Below are positions 47,484-54,377 of a DNA stretch of 64,000 nt, in pieces; positions within the stretch are counted from its first letter, which is position 1, and every line of letters starts with the position of its first letter. Made by a program: the position numbers and the translations under genes. Origin of the DNA: Pseudomonas sp. L5B5 (lineage in GTDB: Bacteria; Pseudomonadota; Gammaproteobacteria; Pseudomonadales; Pseudomonadaceae). The notes beneath the pieces were generated by a model. It did no database searches. It saw only the letters and a program-made list of their open reading frames with translations, and was not told the DNA's origin. The stretch covers positions 62,001 through 126,000 of the forward strand of contig NZ_CP084742.1 in the NCBI RefSeq assembly GCF_020520285.1, in the 5' to 3' direction.

Positions 47484-48917
47484 ATGACCCAAGTACCGCT
47501 CAAGAGAATTCAGCACAAGCTCGCCCGTTCCGGGGTGGCCATCGAACGCCTGAATTCCAATTCCCTTTCCATTTCCTCGATCAATGACGCCGGGCTCAAG
47601 GCAGATCTGCTCCTGCCTGAAGGTTTTGCCATCGAGGAGAAAGCCATTCTCCAACTGATGGATTTCGCCAGGGTCGCCCATCCCCATGGCGGCGAGGTCA
47701 AGTGCGCGTGTGCCACGCCGGACTTCCACACCGGCAGCTCCATTCCGGTAGGCAGCGTGATCGTCACCAGTCATGACCTGGTGGTGCCCCAGGCCATCGG
47801 CACCGATATCAACTGTGGCATGCGCCTGCACAAGCTGGGCCTGGACTATGAGCAGTTCATGGCGCAGAAGGCCAAGTGGACTGCCCTGGTGCGCGGTGAC
47901 CTGCTGGAGGGTACACGCAATATTCCCACCAGCCCGTTGGCCATGAGCGCGTTATTCGAGGCAGGCCTGGGGGACTTCTGGACCCAGGTCCGGCAACAGG
48001 CCCCGGAAGGCTTGTTTGCCGGGGCGGATTTCGCCCAGTTGCAGCGTGAGCTGGCCGGCTTGCATGAGTCGTCCTTTGCCCGTGGCCGCGCCGCCTATGG
48101 CCCGGAAGCCTTGCAGGACCGTTCGCGGCAGGTCTTGCGAGACCCGGGCCTGGGGTCCTTGGGCGGAGGCAATCACTTCGTCGAGATCCAGGTGGTCACC
48201 GAGCTGGTGGATCGCCAGGCCTGCTTTACCCATGGGCTGGCGGTGGGGCAGGTGGTGATGATGATCCACACCGGTTCCCGGGACGTGGGTTTTTATGTCG
48301 GCCGACGCTGGATGGACAAGGCCAAGGCGTTGTGGCCGGCGGGGCTGAAGCACCCGCAGTCGAAGATCTTCGCGCTGTTCGGCGAGATGGCCGATGAGTA
48401 CCTGCTGGCGATGCACAGCGCTGCGCATTACGCCGATGCCAACCGGGCGCTGATTGCCGAGATGGTGCGCCAGCGCACGCGGCAGGTGTTCGGCGCGGGA
48501 ATCGAGGCACCGCTGATCGTCGATGTGCCGCACAACATCGTGTTGCGTGAAGAGGCGGGCAACGTGCACCGCAAGGGCGCGACCCCGGCTTATGCCGGTC
48601 AGCCGCTGCTGATCCCCGGGAGCATGGGACATGACTCCTATCTGCTCACCGGCCTGGGCAATGAGCGCTGGATGCGTTCGGCCAGCCATGGTGCCGGGCG
48701 TTCGATGTCGCGCGGGGATGTGATCGTGCGGGCCAAGCGGGACAAGGCATTCCTGGGGTTGCAGGGGGTGGAGTGCATCACCACCAAGGAGGAGCGGATG
48801 ATCGAGGAGGCGCCGGGGGCGTACAAGGAGATCGGGCAGGTGATTCGTTCCCAGGTGGAGGAGGAGACGGTGTCGGTGATTGCACGGTTTTCGCCGGTTC
48901 TGACGTTCAAGGCGTGA
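47484..48917 (+). CDS. rtcB: RtcB-family RNA ligase
   Basis: 477-residue Mn2+/GTP-dependent ligase that joins 2',3'-cyclic phosphate (or 3'-phosphate) RNA ends to 5'-OH ends. The active-site residues are visible: C111 in GTDINCGM, the metal histidines in GGGNHFVEIQ, MIHTGSRD and VPHN, and the guanylylated histidine H402 in SASHGAGRSMSR. The chosen ATG at 47484 begins MTQVPLKRIQHKLA. RtcA cyclase and the RtcR regulator, often linked to this gene, are absent nearby. The weak terminator-like hairpin just upstream may affect expression. Confidence 0.9.
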   Translation: MTQVPLKRIQHKLARSGVAIERLNSNSLSISSINDAGLKADLLLPEGFAIEEKAILQLMDFARVAHPHGGEVKCACATPDFHTGSSIPVGSVIVTSHDLVVPQAIGTDINCGMRLHKLGLDYEQFMAQKAKWTALVRGDLLEGTRNIPTSPLAMSALFEAGLGDFWTQVRQQAPEGLFAGADFAQLQRELAGLHESSFARGRAAYGPEALQDRSRQVLRDPGLGSLGGGNHFVEIQVVTELVDRQACFTHGLAVGQVVMMIHTGSRDVGFYVGRRWMDKAKALWPAGLKHPQSKIFALFGEMADEYLLAMHSAAHYADANRALIAEMVRQRTRQVFGAGIEAPLIVDVPHNIVLREEAGNVHRKGATPAYAGQPLLIPGSMGHDSYLLTGLGNERWMRSASHGAGRSMSRGDVIVRAKRDKAFLGLQGVECITTKEERMIEEAPGAYKEIGQVIRSQVEEETVSVIARFSPVLTFKA

Positions 48918-49106
48918 GACCGATGGGCTCGTTGGGGGGGCGATGGCTTTCGGATTTGCCGTTCAAGTATGCGGCCGATACATTGTCGCCCCCTCCGGCC
49001 TGTTCGTTCCGAGCGGCGCCGTTTCAGTTATCCGCGGTCGCAAAAGCCCGGGGCACAGTAGCCGCTAGGGGATTGCCTGTTTGCGAACAAAGTCGGGTGT
49101 TTGATC

Positions 49107-49652
49107 ATGAAGCAAGATGAACGTCTGAAGCACGATGCTGTAGCGCCATTGACCGGTGCCAGCGAGTTCGTCGTCGACAAGCAGCCCCTTGCCGAACTGC
49201 TTGCTGTGCTTGCTCAGTGTGGTGAGGTGGTTTCCCGCTTCTTCAAGCCAGATCCTTCTATCAAGGTGTTGGGTGAGAGACAGCGACTGGCCGAGTTTCT
49301 GGAGCGTTTCAGCGACCTTGCCGGGTCGACGGCTATCGGGCAGGTCGAGCGTGAGTTCGGGCCCTTCTCCCTGCTGAATCGATACGAGTTCGAAGGCTCG
49401 CTGCTGGCCGTGCTGCTGCGGGGCGGGTGTCATCACTCGACCCGAGGGTTGAGCTTGGCCAATGCTCGGAAATTGGTGGGGGAGGCGCTGGAGGCCGTGT
49501 TTCCGGGCCCGTTTTCCGAGCTTGTGGTGTATCGACTTGACAGCCTCGATTGGTGTGAATTGACCAGAGGGTCGACGATTTCTTCCGCCTATGTGGTTTG
49601 TCAGGGGGCTCGGAACCTCTGGTGGGTGTTGTGCGTTTCTGACTTCGACTGA
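49107..49652 (+). CDS. Hypothetical protein, 181 residues
   Basis: Soluble protein beginning MKQDERLKHDAVAPLTGASE with no signal peptide or membrane span and only a weak ribosome site. Helical middle part (LAELLAVLAQCGEVVSRFF; RQRLAEFLERFSDLAG), then a mixed C-terminal region ending LWWVLCVSDFD. No family is recognised. Its lower G+C compared with its neighbours and its isolated position suggest accessory DNA. It could be an immunity-type or regulator-like small protein, but nothing specific supports either. Confidence 0.55.
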   Translation: MKQDERLKHDAVAPLTGASEFVVDKQPLAELLAVLAQCGEVVSRFFKPDPSIKVLGERQRLAEFLERFSDLAGSTAIGQVEREFGPFSLLNRYEFEGSLLAVLLRGGCHHSTRGLSLANARKLVGEALEAVFPGPFSELVVYRLDSLDWCELTRGSTISSAYVVCQGARNLWWVLCVSDFD

Positions 49653-49916
49653 TGCCTTGTGGGCGCAAGGTTAGCTGTGGCGAGGGCGCTTGCTCTTGCT
49701 CGGCCATGCAGCGGGCGTAAGACCGGAGTCCATGATTTGGCTGGTGGGCATATCCGTCGATGCGGGTGTGGCCACTGGCGGTTTCGCCCTTACGGCGACT
49801 CATTTTTTTCAAACGCCGGATAGCCGGCCCAGCAAAAACATAAGCAAAAACGCTTGCCCCTCCACTCGTTAGCCAAAGCAAATCTAAGCAGAGCGAAAGC
49901 CTTGGCATTGCCTCGC

Positions 49917-50149
49917 GTAGCCGCTGCCGCAGGCTGCGTACGGGAGCGCAGCGGCCGCTGGGATCGTCAATCCGCCGAAGGCCCTTCGGTCCTTGTCGCA
50001 GCCTCGCCCTGGCTCGACAGCGGCTACAGGGCACGCTTCGTGTAGCCGCTGCCGCAGGCTGCGTACGGGCGCGTAGCGGTCGCTGGATCTTGAATCCGCT
50101 GAAGGCCCTTCGGTCCTTGTCGCAGCCTCGCGGGCTCGACAGCGGCTAC
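49917..50149. repeat. Two tandem ~110-bp elements with GTAGCCGCTG/CAGCGGCTAC ends
   Basis: Copy 1 spans 49917-50027 and copy 2 50042-50149, in the same orientation and highly similar throughout. Each begins GTAGCCGCTGCCGCAGGCTG and ends CAGCGGCTAC, so each has ~10-bp terminal inverted repeats. The inner part is GC-rich, with a GAAGGCCCTTCGGTCCTTG-type hairpin. They occupy most of the 673-bp gap 49653-50325, which holds no other gene I can support. They look like MITE- or REP-type mobile repeats. Confidence 0.75.
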
Positions 50150-50239
50150 AGGGGCTGAGAGGGCGCGTTCGATTTTCCTCTGTTGTCGCCGTTGGTTTGT
50201 GTGGCAGACTTCGAAAATATTCCGTTATTACGATTCGTG

Positions 50240-50255
50240 TTCCGTTATAGCGGAA
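50240..50255 (+). promoter_or_regulatory. IclR-type operator palindrome
   Basis: TTCCGTTATAGCGGAA is a near-perfect palindrome of the kind bound by IclR-family regulators. A half-matching TTCCGTTATTACG begins at 50220. It lies 70-85 bp before the RidA-family gene and near the IclR gene of the same cluster, which is its likely ligand. Confidence 0.65.
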
Positions 50256-50325
50256 AAATTTGCTCGGAATCTGTTGCAGCTGCGACGGGTTCCGGAGCTC
50301 TCAGGCGTCAACCAGGAGAAACCCC

Positions 50326-50715
50326 ATGAGCATCACCCGTTACGGCACCGGCAGCACCGCAGGCGGTGGCCAGCCGCGTCCTTTCGCCCGCGCCGTGGAG
50401 GCCGATGGCTGGTTGCATGTGTCCGGCCAGGTGCCGGCGCTGGAAGGCGAGATCGTCCATGGCGGGATCGTCGAGCAGACGCACCAGACCCTGCGCAACC
50501 TGGTGGCGATTCTCGAGGAGGCCGGTTATGGCCTGGAGGACGTGGTGCGGGTTGGCGTGTGGCTGGACGATCCACGGGATTTCTGGAGTTTCAACAAGGT
50601 CTTCGGCGAGTACTTCAAGCCCGAGCATGCGCCGGCCCGGGCCTGTGTGCAGGCCAGCATGATGGTGGACTGCAAGGTCGAGATCGATTGCGTGGCTTAC
50701 AAGAAGAAGACGTGA
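50326..50715 (+). CDS. RidA-family enamine/imine deaminase
   Basis: 129-residue YjgF/YER057c/UK114 protein. Such proteins hydrolyse reactive enamine or imine products released by PLP enzymes to keto acids plus ammonia. Typical stretches: FARAVEADGWLHVSGQVPAL, TLRNLVAILEEAGYGLEDVV, and the active-site Arg in HAPARACVQASMM. ATG at 50326 with AGGAG eight bases upstream. It lies under an IclR-type palindrome and two genes before a PLP ammonia-lyase-like enzyme, a natural partner. Length and motifs are normal. Confidence 0.87.
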   Translation: MSITRYGTGSTAGGGQPRPFARAVEADGWLHVSGQVPALEGEIVHGGIVEQTHQTLRNLVAILEEAGYGLEDVVRVGVWLDDPRDFWSFNKVFGEYFKPEHAPARACVQASMMVDCKVEIDCVAYKKKT

Positions 50716-50719
50716 TGAG

Positions 50720-50835
50720 GTAGCCGCTGCCGAGCCGTGGCGAGGCTGCGACAAGGTCCGCAGGACCTTCAGCGATCCGACGATCGCAGCGTTCCTGCAG
50801 GACGTGCGCAGTCTCGCGGGCTCGGCAACGGGTAC
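50720..50835. repeat. Diverged copy of the GTAGCCGCTG element
   Basis: Starts GTAGCCGCTGCCGAGCC five bases after the RidA stop and ends GGCTCGGCAACGGGTAC, a worn inverted terminus. It fills the whole RidA-IclR interval; the IclR ribosome site lies just beyond it. Confidence 0.6.
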
Positions 50836-50848
50836 AGGAGAAGGGCAG

Positions 50849-51613
50849 ATGACTGAAGACAACATCAAGCGGCGGGCCAGGGGCCTGGACCGGGCGTTCG
50901 ATATCCTCGACTTCCTCAAGGAGGTCGGCCAGCCGCTGCGCCCCAACGATATCGCCAAGGGCGTGGGCAGCCCCAAGTCCACGGTCTACGAGCTGGTGGA
51001 GTCACTGCTGGAGCGGCGTATCCTGGAGCCGGTGGGGCACGACGGGCATGTGTACCTCGGGCGCCAGCTGTACTTTCTGGGGCAGGCGCACTTGCGGCAT
51101 TTCGACCTGAGCCGCGAGGCCGACCAGGCCCTGCAGGGCATCGTCGGCCAGACCGGCGAGACCGCGCAGATGTGCCTGCTCAACGGACGCAAGTACACGG
51201 TGGCGCTGATGAAGGAGGGCGAACGGCATTTTCGCATTTCCTCGAATATCGGCGAGAACGCGCCCATCCCCTGGACCGCGTCCGGGCGCTTGCTGCTGGG
51301 GCACTTGAGCGATGAGCAGATCGTCGAGCTGATCGACGAGGACGATTTCATCCTGCCCGACGGTGAACGCCTGCCGCTGGAGGTTTTCCTCAAGGAAATC
51401 CGCCAGGCCAGCGAGGACGGGTTCTTTTCCTTCGACAGCGTCGCCGACACCTTCACCCATTGTTTTGCCGCGCCGGTGCGCGACGAGCACGGGGTGTGCG
51501 TCTGTACCCTGTGCATCGTCGCACCCCGGGCCGATGCCCAAGCCAACTACCGCCATTACCGCCAGGTGCTGCTCGACAGCGCCAATCGCCTGGCCCGGCG
51601 GATCAACGACTAA
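50849..51613 (+). CDS. IclR-family transcriptional regulator
   Basis: 254-residue repressor or activator. The N-terminal winged helix-turn-helix is RAFDILDFLKEVGQPLRPND followed by IAKGVGSPKSTVYELVESLL; the C-terminal effector-binding domain includes PIPWTASGRLLLGHLSDEQI and FAAPVRDEHGVCVCTLCI. ATG at 50849 behind AGGAG. It sits between ridA and the PLP enzyme gene, 49 bp before the latter, and probably binds the palindrome at 50240. The likely inducer is a substrate of the adjacent enzymes. Confidence 0.87.
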   Translation: MTEDNIKRRARGLDRAFDILDFLKEVGQPLRPNDIAKGVGSPKSTVYELVESLLERRILEPVGHDGHVYLGRQLYFLGQAHLRHFDLSREADQALQGIVGQTGETAQMCLLNGRKYTVALMKEGERHFRISSNIGENAPIPWTASGRLLLGHLSDEQIVELIDEDDFILPDGERLPLEVFLKEIRQASEDGFFSFDSVADTFTHCFAAPVRDEHGVCVCTLCIVAPRADAQANYRHYRQVLLDSANRLARRIND

Positions 51614-51662
51614 CGCTTGTACCCCGCGGCCGTCTCTGGCCGCTTTGCCAAGGAGTAGCCAC

Positions 51663-52880
51663 ATGTCTTCTGCTTCGAATCTGCCGCTGGTGCAAAAGGG
51701 CGCGGCCGCCACTGGTGCCAGCTTGCTCAAGGAGGTCAGCCTGCCGGCCCTGGTGCTGCACCGCGCGGCCCTGGAACACAACATCCGCTGGATGCAGGCG
51801 TTCGTCAGCGACAGCGGCGCCGAGCTGGCGCCCCATGGCAAGACCAGCATGATGCCGGGACTGTTCCAGCGGCAGCTGGACGCCGGCGCCTGGGGCATCA
51901 CCCTGGCCACCGCCGTGCAGGCACGGGCGGCCTATGCCCATGGCGTGCGCCGGGTGCTGATGGCCAACCAGCTGGTGGGCGCGCCGAACATGGCGCTGGT
52001 GGCCGAGCTGCTGGCAGCCGGTGATTTCGACTTCTACTGCATGGTCGATCACCCGGATAACGTGGCCGACCTGGGGGCTTTTTTTGCCCAGCGCGGGGTC
52101 ACCCTCAAGGTGATGATCGAGTACGGCGTGGTGGGCGGTCGTTGTGGCTGTCGCAGCGAGCAGGAGGTGCTGGAACTGGCGCGGGCGATCCAGGCCCAGC
52201 CGGCCCTGGCCCTGTGCGGCATCGAAGGTTATGAAGGGGTGATCCACGGCGACCAGGCCGTCACCGGCATTCGCCAGTTCGCCGACTCCCTGGTGCGCCT
52301 GGCGGTGGATCTGCACAACGATGGGCTGTTCGCCATCGAGCGGCCGATCATCACCGCCTCGGGCTCGGCCTGGTACGACCTGATCGCCGAGTCCTTCGAG
52401 ACCCACAACGCCAAGGGGCGATTCCTCAGCGTGTTGCGTCCGGGCAGCTATGTGGCCCATGACCATGGGATCTACAAAGAGGCCCAATGCTGTGTGCTGG
52501 ACCGGCGCAGCGACCTGGACGAAGGCCTGCGTCCGGCGATGGAGGTCTGGGCCCACGTGCAGTCGCTGCCGGAGCCCGGGTTCGCCGTGGTGGCTCTGGG
52601 CAAGCGTGATGTGGCCTACGACGCCGGCCTGCCGCTGCCGTTGCGGCGCTACCAGGCTGGGGCCGAGGCTGGCAGCGGGGATGACGTCAGTGGTTGCAAG
52701 GTCACCGCCGTGATGGATCAGCACGCCTTCCTGACGGTGGCCTCGGGGGTGGAACTGCGGGTGGGGGATATCATCTCCTTCGGCACGTCCCATCCGTGCC
52801 TGACCTTCGACAAGTGGCGCGTTGGTTTGCTGGTGGACGAGCAGTTGCGGGTCCTGGAAAACCTCGAGACCTGCTTCTGA
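51663..52880 (+). CDS. DSD1-type (fold III) PLP amino-acid ammonia-lyase/aldolase
   Basis: 405-residue PLP enzyme of the D-serine dehydratase (DSD1)/D-threonine aldolase group, with an alanine-racemase-like barrel. The PLP lysine is K60 in ELAPHGKTSMMP; a C-terminal metal site is indicated by H377 and C379 in FGTSHPCLTF. The substrate is undecided within this group: D-serine, D-threonine, hydroxyaspartate and D-glucosaminate are candidates. The following 2-keto-3-deoxygluconate-type kinase favours D-glucosaminate, whose deamination gives KDG. The upstream RidA protein would clear the enamine intermediate. ATG at 51663 with AAGGAG upstream. Confidence 0.82.
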   Translation: MSSASNLPLVQKGAAATGASLLKEVSLPALVLHRAALEHNIRWMQAFVSDSGAELAPHGKTSMMPGLFQRQLDAGAWGITLATAVQARAAYAHGVRRVLMANQLVGAPNMALVAELLAAGDFDFYCMVDHPDNVADLGAFFAQRGVTLKVMIEYGVVGGRCGCRSEQEVLELARAIQAQPALALCGIEGYEGVIHGDQAVTGIRQFADSLVRLAVDLHNDGLFAIERPIITASGSAWYDLIAESFETHNAKGRFLSVLRPGSYVAHDHGIYKEAQCCVLDRRSDLDEGLRPAMEVWAHVQSLPEPGFAVVALGKRDVAYDAGLPLPLRRYQAGAEAGSGDDVSGCKVTAVMDQHAFLTVASGVELRVGDIISFGTSHPCLTFDKWRVGLLVDEQLRVLENLETCF

Positions 52881-52903
52881 TTCTGGCACCTGCTGCGCAG
52901 GTG

Positions 52904-52992
52904 ATCGCGGGCAAGCCTCGCTCCTACAAGATGGGGGTTGGTCGCGGTGATGTGTACGACTCACACCCGTAGGAGCGAGGCTTGCCCGCGAT
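52904..52992. repeat. REP pair (inverted, 24-bp arms)
   Basis: Arms at 52904-52927 and 52969-52992 are perfect inverted complements, containing GTAGGAGCGAGGCTTGCCC and its complement, with a 41-bp spacer. This is a classical Pseudomonas REP doublet between the PLP enzyme and kinase genes, able to form a strong hairpin in the mRNA. Confidence 0.9.
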
Positions 52993-53038
52993 GATGTCCT
53001 CCTCGACAACACAAATACTCGCCAGAGATGCCTTCATC

Positions 53039-53956
53039 ATGAACACCTCCAACCCGCGCATCGCCCTGATCGGCGAATGCATGATCGAACTGCAACAGCG
53101 GCCCGATGGCAGCCTGCAACAGAGCTTTGGCGGTGACACCTTGAACAGCGCCGTGTACCTGGCCCGGGAGCTGGGGCCAGGGGCGCTGGTGGATTACGTC
53201 ACCGCCCTGGGCGATGACAGCTTCAGCGATGCCATGTGCCAGGGCTGGGCCGCCGAGGGCATCGGCCTGGACAAGGTCCAGCGCCTGCCTGGGCGGTTGC
53301 CGGGGCTGTATTGCATCCAGACTGACGAGCGTGGCGAGCGGCGTTTCTTGTACTGGCGCAACGAAGCCGCGGTGCGCGATTGCTTCAATACCCCGGCGGC
53401 CGGGGTGATCCTGGAGCAGCTGCGCGATTACGACGTGCTGTATTTCAGCGGCATCACCCTGGCGGTGCTGGGCGAGGCAGGTCGTGGCCGCTTGCTGGAA
53501 CTGCTGCGCGAGGCGCGTCGACGAGGGGCGCAGGTGGTCTTCGACAACAACTATCGGCCCAGGCTCTGGGCGTCCGTGGAACACGCGCGCCAGGCCTACC
53601 GGCAGGTGCTCGAGCAGGTTGACCTGGCGTTGCTGACCCTGGACGACGAGCAGGCGCTGTTTGGCCATGCCACCGCCGAAGTGGTACTGGCCGCCTATCC
53701 GGGGCTGGGCGAGGTGGTGGTCAAGTGCGGGGCCGAGCCGTGCCGGGTGCGCTGTGGCGAGGATCTGTACCAGGTGCCGGCGCAGCGGGTGGAGACAGTG
53801 GTGGATACCACGGCGGCGGGTGATTCGTTCAGCGCCGCCTACCTGGCCGCGCGTTTGTCAGGGCAGGAGCCGGTGTCAGCCGCCGAAGCCGGCCACCGCC
53901 TGGCGGCCCGGGTGATCCAGCACCCAGGTGCCCTGATTCCTCGCCACCTGGTGTAG
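53039..53956 (+). CDS. kdgK: 2-Keto-3-deoxygluconate-type sugar kinase (PfkB family)
   Basis: 305-residue ribokinase/PfkB-family enzyme, best matching KDG kinase, which phosphorylates 2-keto-3-deoxygluconate to KDPG for the Entner-Doudoroff aldolase. N-terminal motif GECMIELQQRPDGSLQQSFG and GGDTLNSAVYLAREL; catalytic D262 in DTTAAGDSFSAAYLA. ATG at 53039 has only a weak ribosome site; in-frame starts further upstream fall in the REP pair. Its TAG stop is supplied by the next interspersed element. It is probably the last gene of the ridA-IclR-PLP enzyme cluster. Confidence 0.8.
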   Translation: MNTSNPRIALIGECMIELQQRPDGSLQQSFGGDTLNSAVYLARELGPGALVDYVTALGDDSFSDAMCQGWAAEGIGLDKVQRLPGRLPGLYCIQTDERGERRFLYWRNEAAVRDCFNTPAAGVILEQLRDYDVLYFSGITLAVLGEAGRGRLLELLREARRRGAQVVFDNNYRPRLWASVEHARQAYRQVLEQVDLALLTLDDEQALFGHATAEVVLAAYPGLGEVVVKCGAEPCRVRCGEDLYQVPAQRVETVVDTTAAGDSFSAAYLAARLSGQEPVSAAEAGHRLAARVIQHPGALIPRHLV

Positions 53957-54059
53957 CCGCTGCCGCAGGCTGCGTACGGGCTGCAGGGCCGTGGCGGTCT
54001 TGAGGGCGCTGAAGGCCCTGCGGGCCTTGTCGCAGCTTCGCGGGCTCAGCAGCGGCTAC
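53953..54059. repeat. GTAGCCGCTG element overlapping the kdgK stop codon
   Basis: 107-bp copy starting GTAGCCGCTGCCGCAGGCTG and ending CAGCGGCTAC. Its second to fourth bases are the TAG stop of the sugar kinase, and its other end lies 3 bp from the parvulin stop. It is the only DNA between two convergent genes and may serve as a two-way terminator. Confidence 0.8.
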
Positions 54060-54062
54060 AGG

Positions 54063-54338
54063 TCAGTCGCGGAAGAATACTTGCACCAGGTGGTAGCCGA
54101 ACTTGCTCTTGATCGGGCCGTGCACGGTGCGCAGGGGTTTCTTGAAAATCACCTGGTCGATGGCGCCGACCATCTGCCCCGGGCGCACTTCACCCAGGTC
54201 GCCGCCGCGCTTGCCGGACGGGCAGGTGGAGTATTTCTTGGCCAGCACGTCGAAGGCTTCGCCCTTGGCGATGCGCTGCTTGAGCTGTTCGGCTTCTTCG
54301 GCGGTTTTCACCAGGATGTGACGGGCTTGGGCTTTCAT
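54063..54338 (-). CDS. Parvulin-type peptidyl-prolyl cis-trans isomerase
   Basis: 91-residue single-domain parvulin (PpiC type), cytoplasmic, accelerating proline isomerisation in proteins. The whole chain is the rotamase domain: ARHILVKTAEEAEQLKQRI, FDVLAKKYSTCPSGKRGGDL, GQMVGAIDQVIF and HGPIKSKFGYHLVQV. Length equals the E. coli PpiC enzyme. ATG at 54338. It follows the hybrid kinase gene by 39 bp on the same strand, but no functional link is apparent. Confidence 0.9.
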   Translation of the reverse strand: MKAQARHILVKTAEEAEQLKQRIAKGEAFDVLAKKYSTCPSGKRGGDLGEVRPGQMVGAIDQVIFKKPLRTVHGPIKSKFGYHLVQVFFRD

Positions 54339-54377
54339 GGGCGGGTAACCTTGTAGCGGGAAATCGGCGGCCGCGGA

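Noticed and set aside
49735..49870. Short frames containing ALTATHFFQTP-like sequence
   Set aside because: Not supported as a gene; looks like a common extragenic sequence, and the frames lack ribosome sites.
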